In this document: positions 36,594-45,569 of the stretch, one piece after another
Layout of the letters: each line of letters begins with the position of its first letter
Position numbering within the stretch: the first letter of the stretch is position 1
DNA from: Streptomyces antimycoticus
Lineage (GTDB): Bacteria; Actinomycetota; Actinomycetes; Streptomycetales; Streptomycetaceae
Direction: 5' to 3'
Assembly: GCF_005405925.1 (NCBI RefSeq)
Contig: NZ_BJHV01000001.1
Location: 6,634,001 to 6,698,000 of the forward strand
DNA length: 64,000 nt
The notes under the pieces: model-generated
What the model was told of the DNA's origin: nothing
The model's database searches: none
What the model saw: only the letters and a program-made list of their open reading frames with translations
Translations under genes and position numbers: made by a program

Positions 36594-38350
36594 ATGGACG
36601 AGCCGAAGGCCCCCAAGCCGAAGTGGTGGAGCCGCCCGGTCGCCGCACGACCCGGCGATCGTTCGAGCGATGCGGCGGAGGGCGCCGAGGAGCGTACGGA
36701 GGCTGCCGCCGCGCAGGCGCCGCCGGAGCCGGTGGACGCGCCCGTCGAGGGCCGCGCGCCCGAGGAGGCGGCGACCCGGCCGCTGCATGAGCCCGACCCG
36801 TACAGCACCCCGCCCTACGGTGGCCCCGGGCCGTGGGCCCCGGCCCCGCCCGTCCAGCACCCGGTGGCGACCCCCGCGCAGGGCACGCATGTCCCGCCAG
36901 GAATGGCCCAGGCCCCGCCCCAGGCCCCCGGGATGGCCCCGGCCCCGCCCCAGGCCCCCGGAATGGCCCAGACGCCGCCTCAGGCCCCCGGGGTGACCCC
37001 GCCCCACGGCACCACCCTGCCGCCCGCCACCGGCCCCGTACCGGGGCAGAGCGCGCCCGTGCCGATGCCGTCGCAACCCGGGATGACCCCGCCGCACGGC
37101 ACACAGCTGCCGGTGGGCCCCGGAGAGCCCCACCGGCCCCCCGCCGCGATGGCGCAGCCCGCCCCGACCGCCCAGTGGCGCGGCTACGACCCCTGGACCG
37201 TGGTTCCGCCGCCCGCCGCCCCAAGACGCGGAAGACGGTCTCCCGCCGCGGCGCCTGGATCGCCGTGCTGCTGATCGCCCTGGTCGCGGGGTGCATCGGC
37301 GGCGGTATCGGCGCGTACGCGGAGCGGGACAACGCCTCCGGGGGCGTCGATGTGAAGCTGCCGCAGGCCCCGGTCGAGAAGGAGGCCAGGGCCCCGGGCA
37401 GCGTCGCCGGGATCGCCGCCGCCTCGCTGCCCGGCGTGGTGACGATCCATGTGCGGGGCAGCTCGGAGGAGGGCACCGGCACCGGCTTCGTCCTCGACAA
37501 GCAGGGCCATATCCTCACCAACAACCATGTCGTGCAGCCCGCCGGCGCGGACGGCGACATATCGGTGACGTTCAACAGCGGCCAGGACGCCAAGGCCGAG
37601 ATCATCGGCCGCGACGCCGGCTATGACCTGGCGGTCGTCAAGGTCGACCGCGTCTCCGGGCTCACCCCGCTGCCCCTGGGCAACTCCGACTCCGTGCGCG
37701 TCGGCGACCCCGTCGTGGCCATCGGCGCCCCCTTCGACCTGGCGGGCACCGTCACCTCCGGGATCATCAGCGCCAAGGAGCGCCCGATCACCGCGGGCGG
37801 CGAGAAGGAGGACGGCAGCGACGTCAGCTATGTCGACGCACTGCAGACCGACGCCCCGATCAACCCGGGCAACTCCGGCGGCCCCCTGGTCGACCGTAAG
37901 GGCCGGGTCATCGGGATCAACAGCGCGATCCGGGCGGCCGACGACGGCTCCGGCCTCGACGGCGGCCAGGGCGGCAGCGTCGGCCTGGGCTTCGCCATCC
38001 CGATCAACCAGGGCAAGCGGGTCGCCGAGGAGCTGATCAACACCGGGAAGGCCACCCATCCGGTGATCGGCGTGACCCTCGACATGGGCTACACCGGCGA
38101 CGGCGCCCGGGTGAACACCAAGGGAGCAGGCAGCGGCCCGCCGGTCACCTCCGACGGCCCCGGGGACAAGGCGGGGATCAAGGCCGGTGACGTGATCACG
38201 GAGGTGGACGGCGTCCCGGTGCACAGCGGACAGGAGCTGATCGTGAAGATCCGCAGCCACCGCCCCGGTGACCGGCTCGCGCTCACCGTCAAGCGCGACG
38301 GTAAGACGCGCACCGCGGAGCTGACCCTGGGTTCGGCGAGCAGCGGCTGA
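36594..38350 (+). pseudogene. htrA: Serine protease HtrA/DegP family, frameshifted as sequenced
   Basis: The start ATG follows AAAAGGGGAG. About 205 cytoplasmic residues are Pro-rich with GMAQAPPQAP-like repeats. At the four-C run 37219-37222 one C is missing; adding it gives AAPKTRKTVSRRG and then the membrane segment WIAVLLIALVAGCIGGGIG. The outer part is a complete HtrA: His in LTNNHVV, Asp in YDLAVVKVD, Ser in NPGNSGGPL, then one PDZ domain (GDKAGIKAGDVITEVDGVPV). It degrades misfolded envelope proteins and is usually a SigE target. All protease residues are intact, so sequence error is likely. Confidence 0.85.
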
Positions 38351-38450
38351 CGCGCGATGTTGGCCCGGCCGTCTCCCGCGTCGACCCCGCCGCCAGGTAC
38401 GGTGTTGAGTGGCCCAGGCCGGGGCCCCAGACGTCTTGAGGAGCTGCAAG

Positions 38451-38921
38451 GTGTTGGACATAGGACCTCTCGAGCTTGTCGCGCTCGTTGTCCTTGCGGT
38501 GCTCGTCTTCGGCCCGGACAAGCTCCCGAAGGTGATTCGGGATGTCTCGCAGTTCATCCGGAAGATCCGGGAGTTCTCCGACAGCGCCAAGGAGGACATC
38601 CGCTCCGAGCTGGGGCCGGAGTTCAAGGACTTCGAGTTCGAGGACCTCAACCCCAAGACCTTCGTGCGCAAGCATGTGCTGGACTCCGATGAGCTCGGCC
38701 TGAAGGAGATCCGTAACGGCTTCGACCTCCGTAAGGAGATGGCGGAGGTCGCCGACGCGGTGCACGGCCGGGAGAGTGATCCGCCGCAGGGCTCTTCAGG
38801 GGCTTCCGGCACCACCCCGCCGTCCCTGTCCAAGGGCGACTCCAGTACGCCTGACCTGCTGCGCAAGCGCGAGGAGCCGAGCCGCGAGGAGCGTCCGCCT
38901 TTCGACTCCGACGCCACTTGA
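38451..38921 (+). CDS. tatB: Sec-independent protein translocase subunit TatB
   Basis: The 156 residues begin with the short membrane helix of TatA/B proteins (LDIGPLELVALVVLAVLVFGPDKLP, with the Glu and GP hinge of TatB), then an amphipathic helix (KVIRDVSQFIRKIREFSDSA) and a charged tail. With TatC it forms the receptor for folded proteins carrying twin-arginine signals. GTG 38451 has GAGGAG 8 bases upstream and matches the family start. It lies 100 bases after htrA, as in mycobacteria (from memory), so envelope quality control and Tat export are neighbours. Confidence 0.93.
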   Translation: MLDIGPLELVALVVLAVLVFGPDKLPKVIRDVSQFIRKIREFSDSAKEDIRSELGPEFKDFEFEDLNPKTFVRKHVLDSDELGLKEIRNGFDLRKEMAEVADAVHGRESDPPQGSSGASGTTPPSLSKGDSSTPDLLRKREEPSREERPPFDSDAT

Positions 38922-39039
38922 TCCCCCCGTATGCCCGGCCTGGTTGACCCGTATGGCTATCCTCCCTTTGTCCGGGGTGAGGGTCGCCCGAGGGGGGCGG
39001 GCCGCCCACAACGCAGGGCAACGAGGAGGCCGCGCGCAC

Positions 39040-39699
39040 ATGGAGACCACGGGTCGGCTAGGGGAACGAGGGGTGGCAGCGGCTGCGCAGGGGTTGCCCG
39101 CCGACGCCCGGCGGAGCGTCGACGGCTATCTGATGGCCGGCTTTCCCTGGTACGGGCTTGACGAGGCGTTCACCGGCCCCCGCTGGCTGATGCAGGTGGG
39201 CGCGGCGGCCGATGGCATCGTCGAGTACGGCTCGACCGGCCATGGCGAGGAGCCGTCGCTGCGCGTCGAGACCGATATGGATCAGCAGCGCTTCACGGTG
39301 GTCGTCACCGTCGCCAGCCGCCCGGGGCGGGACAGCGCCGACGGCACCGGCAAGCTGGAGGCCACCTCGGTCTCCTCCGCCGCCTGGCTGGCCGGTTCCG
39401 GTCTGTTGTCGTGCACCTGGCCGACGCGGATGGAGCGGGCGCTGCGTCAGGACTGGCTGGACCAGCAGACCGCGATCGCCTGGGAGCTGGCGGACGATCT
39501 GGAGGGCGAGAGCTGGTCGCAGCTGTCGCTCCCGGTGGACGGAGTGCCGACCGACTTCCACTACCGCGAGTCGGAGTACGGCTGGGTGCTGGCCGGAACG
39601 GCGGGCGAGGACGTGCACATCGGGGCGTACGGGCGCGGGATGAGCGCCTACGGCCTGGGGTTCGCGGTGGTCAAGGACATCACCCGCTACGACTCGTAA
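39040..39699 (+). CDS. Conserved hypothetical soluble protein (219 aa)
   Basis: The ATG has GAGGAGG before it. The sequence is a soluble alpha/beta protein without recognised motif: RRSVDGYLMAGFPWYGLDEAFTG near the start, RFTVVVTVASRPGR in the middle and SYGLGFAVV-like strands at the end. Trp and Gly are frequent. It ends 14 bases before a strong bidirectional hairpin shared with mrp. I do not recognise the family. Confidence 0.75.
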   Translation: METTGRLGERGVAAAAQGLPADARRSVDGYLMAGFPWYGLDEAFTGPRWLMQVGAAADGIVEYGSTGHGEEPSLRVETDMDQQRFTVVVTVASRPGRDSADGTGKLEATSVSSAAWLAGSGLLSCTWPTRMERALRQDWLDQQTAIAWELADDLEGESWSQLSLPVDGVPTDFHYRESEYGWVLAGTAGEDVHIGAYGRGMSAYGLGFAVVKDITRYDS

Positions 39700-39712
39700 G
39701 GCAGGCGCCAAA

Positions 39713-39751
39713 GGCTCAGGGGCGGCTTCCCGAGGAAGCCGCCCCTGAGCC
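39713..39751. terminator. Bidirectional hairpin with an 18-base perfect stem
   Basis: GGCTCAGGGGCGGCTTCC (39713-39730) pairs with 39734-39751 around CGA, between convergent genes. Confidence 0.9.
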
Positions 39752-39811
39752 GTAAGGCCGTGGCCGCGCGGGCCGTAAGGCGTGGCCGAGCGCGCGCTCA
39801 GAACCTGGCGC

Positions 39812-40965
39812 TCAGAACTTGTTGCGCGGGGTGACGCCCAGCGACATGCCCGCGAGGCCGCGCTGCCGTCCGCCGATCTTGCCCGCGATCGCCTTGAGCG
39901 CGCTGCCCGCCGGAGAGTCGGGGTCGGTCAGCACGACCGGCTTCCCCTCGTCGCCGCCCTCGCGCAGCCGTACGTCGATCGGGATGGAGCCCAGCACCGG
40001 CACCGTCGTGCCGGTGGTCCGGCTGAGTCCGTCGGCGACCACCTGGCCACCGCCGGTGCCGAAGACGTCGACCATCTCGTCGCAGTGCGGGCAGGGCAGC
40101 CCGGACATGTTCTCCACGACGCCGACGATCTTCTGATGGGTCTGGACGGCGATCGCACCGGCCCGCTCGGCGACCTCGGCGGCGGCCTGCTGCGGCGTCG
40201 TCACCACCAGGATCTCGGCGTTGGGCACCAGCTGGGCCACGGAGATCGCGATATCGCCGGTGCCCGGGGGAGGTCGAGGAGCAGCACATCGAGGTCGCCC
40301 CAGTAGACATCCGCCAGGAACTGCTGGAGCGCGCGGTGCAGCATCGGGCCGCGCCAGACCACTGGGGCGTTCCCGGGGGTGAACATGCCGATCGAGATCA
40401 CCTTCACGCCGTTCGCCGACGGCGGCATGATCATGTTCTCGACCTGGGTGGGCCGTCCGTCGGCGCCCAGCATGCGGGGCACCGAGTGGCCGTAGATGTC
40501 GGCGTCCACCACGCCGACCTTGAGCCCGTCGGCGGCCATCGCGGCGGCCAGGTTGACCGTCACCGACGACTTGCCGACGCCGCCCTTGCCGGACGCCACC
40601 GCGTAGACCCGGGTCAGCGAGCCGGGCTTGGCGAAGGGCACCTCGCGCTCGGCCTGGCCGCCGCGCAGCGAGGTCGCCAGCTCACGGCGCTGCTCGTCGC
40701 TCATCACATCGAGTTCGACCGTGACCCCGGTCACTCCCTCGACCTCGGCGACCGCCGTCCGCACGCTGTTGGTGATCGTGTCTCGCATCGGACAGCCGGA
40801 GACTGTGAGGTAGACCACCACGGCGACCGAGCCATCCGCCGCGATCTCGACGGATTTGACCATGCCGAGGTCGGTGATCGGCTTGTGGATCTCCGGGTCG
40901 TTGACCGTCGCGAGCGCGGCGCGTACCGCGTCTTCGCTCGGCGCTGGGAGGGTGTCGGTAGCCAT
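39812..40965 (-). pseudogene. mrp: Mrp/NBP35-type iron-sulphur carrier ATPase, frameshifted as sequenced
   Basis: The first frame gives the N-terminal DUF59 (MIP18) domain (NDPEIHKPITDLGM) and a ParA-like P-loop (VASGKGGVGKSSVTVNLA). It breaks after LLLDLP at the five-C run (minus strand, 40266-40270). One added C restores LDLPPGTGDIAISVAQLVP and links to the second part, which holds the cluster-binding CPHC and ends at 39812. The combined length is 384 residues, normal for the family. Mrp carries Fe-S clusters to target enzymes. Conserved residues on both sides argue for a sequencing error. Confidence 0.87.
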
Positions 40966-41023
40966 ACGGAGATGGTACGGCGCCGCGGGCGGGACGCGGG
41001 ATGTCCGTCGGCGGTCGCGTTCC

Positions 41024-41539
41024 TCACTCGGCCGGGGGTTCGCCGTGGACGCCGGCCCGCGGCGCGGTCCGTCCGCCGTCCGGCTCCCGGCGCAGGTCCT
41101 CCAGCTGGTCGCGGAGCCAGTCGCGGGTGGCGACCTCGCCCAGGCCCGTCCGCAGCGCCGCGATCTCCCTGGTGAGGAACTCGGTGTCGGCGATCGACCT
41201 CTCGTTCTGCTTGCGGTCCTGTTCGAGGTTGACGCGGTCGCGGTCGGCCTGGCGGTACTGGGCCAGCAGGATCAGCGGGGCGGAGTACGACGCCTGGAGC
41301 GAGAGCATCAGCGTCAGGAAGATGAACGGGAACGGGTCGAACCGCAGCCGCGGCGGCGCCAGGATGTTCCAGACCAGCCATAAGGCGACGAAGGCGGTCA
41401 TCCAGGCGATGAACCGCCCAGTGCCCAGGAAGCGTGCGATCCGCTCCGACGCCTTGCCGAACGCCTCGGGGTCCCAGCGCGGCAGCGGGCTGCGGCGCCG
41501 CGCCTTGGGCCGGTCCAGCCGGATGCCCTCACCGTCCAC
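41024..41539 (-). CDS. DUF1003 family membrane protein
   Basis: The 171 residues have a basic N-terminus and two membrane segments (about 44-62 FIAWMTAFVALWLVWNILA and 72-95). The DUF1003 hallmark DPFPFIFLTLMLSLQASYSAPLIL is present, and the coiled-coil-like tail contains QYRQADRDRVNLEQDRKQNERS. Its role is unknown. It overlaps the upstream MgtE-N/CBS gene by 11 bases, so the two are probably co-translated; the pair suggests divalent-cation homeostasis (inference). The start is GTG. Confidence 0.87.
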   Translation of the reverse strand: MDGEGIRLDRPKARRRSPLPRWDPEAFGKASERIARFLGTGRFIAWMTAFVALWLVWNILAPPRLRFDPFPFIFLTLMLSLQASYSAPLILLAQYRQADRDRVNLEQDRKQNERSIADTEFLTREIAALRTGLGEVATRDWLRDQLEDLRREPDGGRTAPRAGVHGEPPAE

Positions 41540-42812
41540 CGGCGGCCTCCGGCAGGGCCACCCCGGCGTACAGCTCGCGCTCCCGCCAGTCGGACGGCAG
41601 CAGATGGTCCAGCACGTCGTCGACCGTCACGGCGCCGAGCAGGGAGCCGGTCTCGTCCACGACGGGCGCCGCGAGCAGGTTGTAGGTGGCCAGATGGCCG
41701 GCGACGACGGGCAGCGGGGTGTTCGGCGGCAGCGTCGGCAGATCGGTGTCGACGGACGCCCCCACGAGGGTGAACGGCGGGTCGCGCAGCAGCCGTTGGA
41801 AGTGGATGGTGCCCAGATAGCGGCCGGTGGGCGTCTGGTCGGGCGGGCGGCACACATAGACCTGGGCGGCGAGCGCGGGCGTCAGGTCCTGGTTGCGCAC
41901 CCGGGCGAGCGCGTCCGCGATGGTGGCGTCCGGGCGCAGCACGATCGGCTCGGTCGTCATCAGACCGCCCGCCGACCCCTCCTCGTACGACATCAGCCGC
42001 CGCATGTCCGCCGCGTCGCGCGGGCGCATCAGGTCCAGCAGCCGCTCCTTGTCGGGTTCGGGGAGCTCGGAGAGCAGATCGGCCGCGTCATCGGGGTCCA
42101 TGGCCTCCAGGACGTCGGCCGCGCGCTCCTCCTTGAGCTTGCCGAGGATCTCCACCTGGTCGTCGTCGGGCAGCTCCTCCAGGACGTCCGCGAGCCGCTC
42201 GTCGTCCAGGGCCGCCGCCACCTCGCCCCGGCGCTTGGCGGACAGGTGGTGCAGCACATTGGCCAGGTCGGCGGGGCGCAGCTGCTCGAAGGTGGCCAGC
42301 AGGTTCTCCGCGCCCTGGCCCTGCTCCTCCAGCGAGAAGCCGGTGACCGCCGACCAGTCCACGGTCAGCGCCTCGCCGCGGCGGCGCAGCGCGCCGGTCT
42401 TGCCGCGGCGTACGAAGACCTTGTCGACCTCCCACTCCCGGCGCGCGGGCAGCTGGGTCATCGCCACGTCGAGGACCGTCACCGGCTCGCCGGTCTCGAC
42501 CATCCGCACCGTGCGGTCGAGCAGTTCGCCGAGTACCAGGGTTTCGGTGGGGCGCTGTTCGAAGCGGCGCATGTTGAGCACACCGGTGGTGATGACCTGA
42601 CCGGACTCCACACCGGTCACCCGCGTCATGGGCAGGAAGATCCGGCGGCGGCCGATCACCTCGACCACCAGGCCGAGCACCCGCGGCGGGCGGCCGGCCA
42701 GCCGCAGCATCGCCACGACATCGCGTACCCGCCCCACCTGGTCGCCGTTCGGGTCGAAGACGGCGACGCCCGCGAGATGCGAGACGAAGACCCGGGGGGC
42801 GCCTGCCGGCAT
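41529..42812 (-). CDS. MgtE N-domain and CBS-domain protein (no transport domain)
   Basis: The 427 residues start with PRC-barrel-like segments (VFVSHLAGVAVFDPNGDQVGRV). An MgtE intracellular N-domain follows (LRPADLANVLHHLSAKRRGEVAAAL, VLEELPDDDQVEILGKLKEERAADVLEAMDPDDAADLL), then two CBS motifs (GLMTTEPIVLRPDATIADAL and LPVVAGHLATYNLLAAPVVDE). There is no membrane channel, unlike real MgtE, so it looks like a free magnesium sensor. It lies beside DUF1003 and near corA, as in mycobacteria (Rv1232c, from memory). Confidence 0.87.
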   Translation of the reverse strand: MPAGAPRVFVSHLAGVAVFDPNGDQVGRVRDVVAMLRLAGRPPRVLGLVVEVIGRRRIFLPMTRVTGVESGQVITTGVLNMRRFEQRPTETLVLGELLDRTVRMVETGEPVTVLDVAMTQLPARREWEVDKVFVRRGKTGALRRRGEALTVDWSAVTGFSLEEQGQGAENLLATFEQLRPADLANVLHHLSAKRRGEVAAALDDERLADVLEELPDDDQVEILGKLKEERAADVLEAMDPDDAADLLSELPEPDKERLLDLMRPRDAADMRRLMSYEEGSAGGLMTTEPIVLRPDATIADALARVRNQDLTPALAAQVYVCRPPDQTPTGRYLGTIHFQRLLRDPPFTLVGASVDTDLPTLPPNTPLPVVAGHLATYNLLAAPVVDETGSLLGAVTVDDVLDHLLPSDWRERELYAGVALPEAAGGR

Positions 42813-42999
42813 GCCCTGCCTCCCCTCGTATATGGGGCTTTGTGGTCATTCAAGGTAATAGTCCGCTCTTCACCGGGTTCAGGCTAACGTGCCCGCACCT
42901 GCCCTGCCGCCGGGCGCGGGCGGTACGGCACCCTGCGGACACCGCGCGACGGCACCGGTACGCTGCCCTACTGCACCGGCATCAGGAGGCAGAGCGGAC

Positions 43000-43749
43000 G
43001 TGCGCACCCGGAACAGGGCTGTCGTTGCGGCGATGTGCGCGGGGTTGGCCGCCACGCTCGCCGCGTGTGGCGGCGGCGGTGGGGAACAGGACCCCGACGC
43101 GGGGACGAACGGCGTGGGAAAGCTCCCCGCCACGAAGATCGAGAGCAAGGTCCGTCAGGCGGTCGCCGGCGCGAGTTCGGTGCGGCTCTCCGGCACGCTC
43201 GTCACCCAGGGAGCCACCTACAAGCTGAACATGCGGCTCAAGGCCGACGGCGGCACCGGCCAGGTCTCCACCAAGGGCTCCAGCTTCGAGCTGCTGCGCG
43301 TCGGCAAGGAGCTCTACCTCAAGGCCGACGCGGGCTTCTGGTCCCACGACGGCGGGGACGAGGGACACAGCGGTGCGGCCGACGCGGCCGGGAAGCTGGA
43401 CGACAAGTATGTGAAGGTCCCCTCCGGCGACCCCTCCTACCAGCGGCTCAGCGGTTTCACCGATATGAAGCTGCTGCTGGACGGGTTGCTCGGCCTGCAC
43501 GGCAAGGTCGCCACGGGCGACCACGGGCGGGTGGACGGCGTACGGACGATCCGCATCAGCGCGGGCAAGGCCGGTGAGGGCGGATCGCTCGATGTCTCCC
43601 TGAAGGGGCGGCCCTATCCGCTGCGGCTGCAGCGGGCGGGCGGCGCGGGCGTGATCCAGCTCGCGGACTGGAACAAGGGCTTCAAGCTCGCCGCCCCGGA
43701 GAAGGGTCATGTGCTCGACTACGGGCAGCAGATCCCGGAGACGCCGTAG
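43000..43749 (+). CDS. Lipoprotein, LppX/LprG-like
   Basis: The 249 residues begin with a lipoprotein signal (VAAMCAGLAATLAACGGGG; Cys near residue 24). The mature part has alternating beta strands (SVRLSGTLVTQGATYKLNMRLKADGG, LLRVGKELYLKADAGFW, VDGVRTIRISAG) that recall the lipid-binding LppX_LprAFG and LolA half-barrel. It would sit on the outer membrane leaflet, perhaps carrying lipids. The GTG start has AGGAGG upstream. Confidence 0.75.
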   Translation: MRTRNRAVVAAMCAGLAATLAACGGGGGEQDPDAGTNGVGKLPATKIESKVRQAVAGASSVRLSGTLVTQGATYKLNMRLKADGGTGQVSTKGSSFELLRVGKELYLKADAGFWSHDGGDEGHSGAADAAGKLDDKYVKVPSGDPSYQRLSGFTDMKLLLDGLLGLHGKVATGDHGRVDGVRTIRISAGKAGEGGSLDVSLKGRPYPLRLQRAGGAGVIQLADWNKGFKLAAPEKGHVLDYGQQIPETP

Positions 43750-43774
43750 CCGCGAGCGCCCGTATGGGCGGCGG

Positions 43775-43930
43775 GGGCGCGTCCTTGAAGCCAGGGCGCG
43801 TCCTTACGGCGGGCTTCAGGGCCGGACGCGGCCTTACGGGCGTCGGAGCCAGGACGCGGCCTTACGGGCGTCGGAACCGGGACGCGGCCTTACCCGGTGT
43901 CAGAAGCTACGACGCGTCCTTACGGCCGCC
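43775..43930. repeat. Five to six ~28-base tandem units echoing a gene 3' end
   Basis: Read on the minus strand, the end of the gene at 43907 (CGTAAGGACGCGTCGTAG) is followed by copies of GGCCGCGTCC..CCGACGCCCGTAA at about 28-base spacing. On the plus strand GGACGCGGCCTTACGGGCGT is the clearest unit, present twice, with four more diverged ones. Confidence 0.85.
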
Positions 43931-44452
43931 ACGGGCGCGCTTCTTGCGGCGGGCGAGGAGCTTCGGGAGCGCCGCCGGGATCGGCCGGCGGGTGGTCGCC
44001 GGGGACGGCAGCGGGGTCGCCGCCAGGGAGCCGGTGGGGTGTTCGGCGAGCGCTCCGGGCGCGGGCTCCAGCCGCAGCACCCGGCATTCGCGCGCCCAGC
44101 GCTCCGCGATGTGGTCGGCGTCCGGCGCGTTCAGCCGCTTGCCCTTGAGCTCGTCGACCACCGCTGTCCACGCCTCGCCGCCCGGGGCCAGCTCGACCAC
44201 CCGCGCGGGCCAGCCGACCAGGCGCCCGCCCTTGTCCTTGCTGCGCACGGTCACCGTGGCGCTTCCGCCGTCGGCCAGTCCGAGGCCCTGGAGGGGCTGT
44301 TCCTGGGGCCCGTCACCGACGAGGCAGACCGCGCCCTCGTGCCAGATGTGCCACAGGGCGCGCGGGGCGCCCTCGGTGCCCTGGACCCAGATGAGGGCGG
44401 ACTTCTTGGCCGCCTCCTCGACAAGGGCACGGTCCATCGGCGTCTGCGTCAT
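43907..44452 (-). CDS. Conserved hypothetical protein, possible split-barrel (PNPOx-like) fold
   Basis: The 181 residues have a first part with beta strands (SALIWVQGTEGAPRALWHIWHEGAVCLVGDGPQEQ, SATVTVRSKDKGGRLVGWPARV) like flavin- or F420-binding split barrels, followed by a helix (DADHIAERWARECRVLRLEPA) and a basic low-complexity tail (LLARRKKRARGGRKDAS). No catalytic residues can be named. The tail end lies in the repeat array. Upstream it is divergent from the EamA transporter. Confidence 0.65.
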   Translation of the reverse strand: MTQTPMDRALVEEAAKKSALIWVQGTEGAPRALWHIWHEGAVCLVGDGPQEQPLQGLGLADGGSATVTVRSKDKGGRLVGWPARVVELAPGGEAWTAVVDELKGKRLNAPDADHIAERWARECRVLRLEPAPGALAEHPTGSLAATPLPSPATTRRPIPAALPKLLARRKKRARGGRKDAS

Positions 44453-44525
44453 GCCGACAGCCTAGGCCAGTCGGGCACCCGTCCCAGCCTGTGAAATGTC
44501 AGTTCCGTCGCCCGCTCATGCGCCT

Positions 44526-44531
44526 TACGCT
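44526..44531 (+). promoter_or_regulatory. Candidate -10 hexamer of a leaderless promoter
   Basis: TACGCT, then 6 bases, then GTG 44538, the chosen start of the EamA transporter. Confidence 0.45.
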
Positions 44532-44537
44532 GGCGCG

Positions 44538-45494
44538 GTGCCCACCGCCCGTGCCGCGCGCACCCCAGCCCACACCACCGCCCCCGCCGCACTCGGTGAC
44601 GGCGGCCGTCCCGGTGGTGGCGTTCCCGTCGACATCGCGCTCCTTACGGTCGCCATCGCCGGTGTCTCGCTCTCCGCGCCGCTGGCCGCCGCGACGGTGG
44701 CGCCCGCGCTCGCCATCGCCTTCTGGCGCAACGCCATGGCGGTGGGTGCGCTCACTCCGTTCGCGCTGTGGCGCCACCGGGGCGAGCTGCGCGGGATGGG
44801 CCGCCGGGCGGCGCTGCTGTCGGTCGGGGCGGGGGCGCTGCTCGCGGTGCACTTCGGGGCCTGGCTGCCGAGCCTGCACATGACCTCCGTGGCCTCCTCG
44901 ACCGCGCTGGTGACCACGACCCCCATCTGGACGGCGCTGCTGCTGCGGCTGCGCGGCCATCGCCTGCCCACGCTCGCCTGGCTGGGCATGGGGCTCGCGA
45001 TCCTCGGTGTGGTGATCCTCACCGGCGTCGATCTGTCCGCTTCCCCGCGCGCCCTGCTGGGCGACGCGCTCGCGCTGCTGGGCGGGGTGGCGGCGGCCGG
45101 GTACGTGCTGCTCGGGGCGGAGGTGCGCCGTTCGGTGAGCACCACCGCGTACGCCTATGTCTGCTACGCCACCACCAGCGTGCTCCTGCTGCTGACCTGC
45201 CTGGTGGCGGGCGCGCGGCTCGGCGGCTACAGCGGCACCACCTGGCTGCAGCTCGCCGTACTGACGGTCACCGCGCAACTGCTGGGGCACACCCTCATCA
45301 ACCGGGTGGTCAAGGGCCTCGGCCCCTCCATCACCTCGACCGCGATCCTGCTGGAGACACCGGGGGCGGCCCTGATCGCGGCCCTGTGGCTGGGCCAGAT
45401 GCCGCCCGTGGCCGCCTACCCGGCGCTCGCGGTGATCCTCGGCGGGCTCGCGCTGGTCATCATGGCGGACGGCAGGAAGCCCCGCCCAAGCTGA
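44538..45494 (+). CDS. EamA/DMT-family transporter
   Basis: The 318 residues have ten hydrophobic segments in two repeated halves, the drug/metabolite transporter design (RhaT/YdcZ class). The first EamA repeat contains IAFWRNAMAVGALTPFALWRH and SVASSTALVTTTPIWTALLL; the second contains LGHTLINRVVKGLGPSITSTAILLETPGAALIAALWLG. It probably exports a small metabolite or amino acid; the substrate is not visible. GTG 44538 is preferred to 44496 because of TACGCT 6 bases before it. Confidence 0.88.
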   Translation: MPTARAARTPAHTTAPAALGDGGRPGGGVPVDIALLTVAIAGVSLSAPLAAATVAPALAIAFWRNAMAVGALTPFALWRHRGELRGMGRRAALLSVGAGALLAVHFGAWLPSLHMTSVASSTALVTTTPIWTALLLRLRGHRLPTLAWLGMGLAILGVVILTGVDLSASPRALLGDALALLGGVAAAGYVLLGAEVRRSVSTTAYAYVCYATTSVLLLLTCLVAGARLGGYSGTTWLQLAVLTVTAQLLGHTLINRVVKGLGPSITSTAILLETPGAALIAALWLGQMPPVAAYPALAVILGGLALVIMADGRKPRPS

Positions 45495-45506
45495 TGAAGG
45501 CCCCTC

Positions 45507-45535
45507 GGACGGGCTCGGCCGATAAGGGCCCGTCC
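45507..45535. terminator. Hairpin between convergent genes
   Basis: GGACGGGC (45507-45514) pairs with GCCCGTCC (45528-45535); a second short hairpin CCGGCCGTGCGGCCGG follows. They lie between the EamA and corA stops. Confidence 0.6.
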
Positions 45536-45569
45536 GCTCGCGGTCCGGCCGTGCGGCCGGCCGTTGTCC

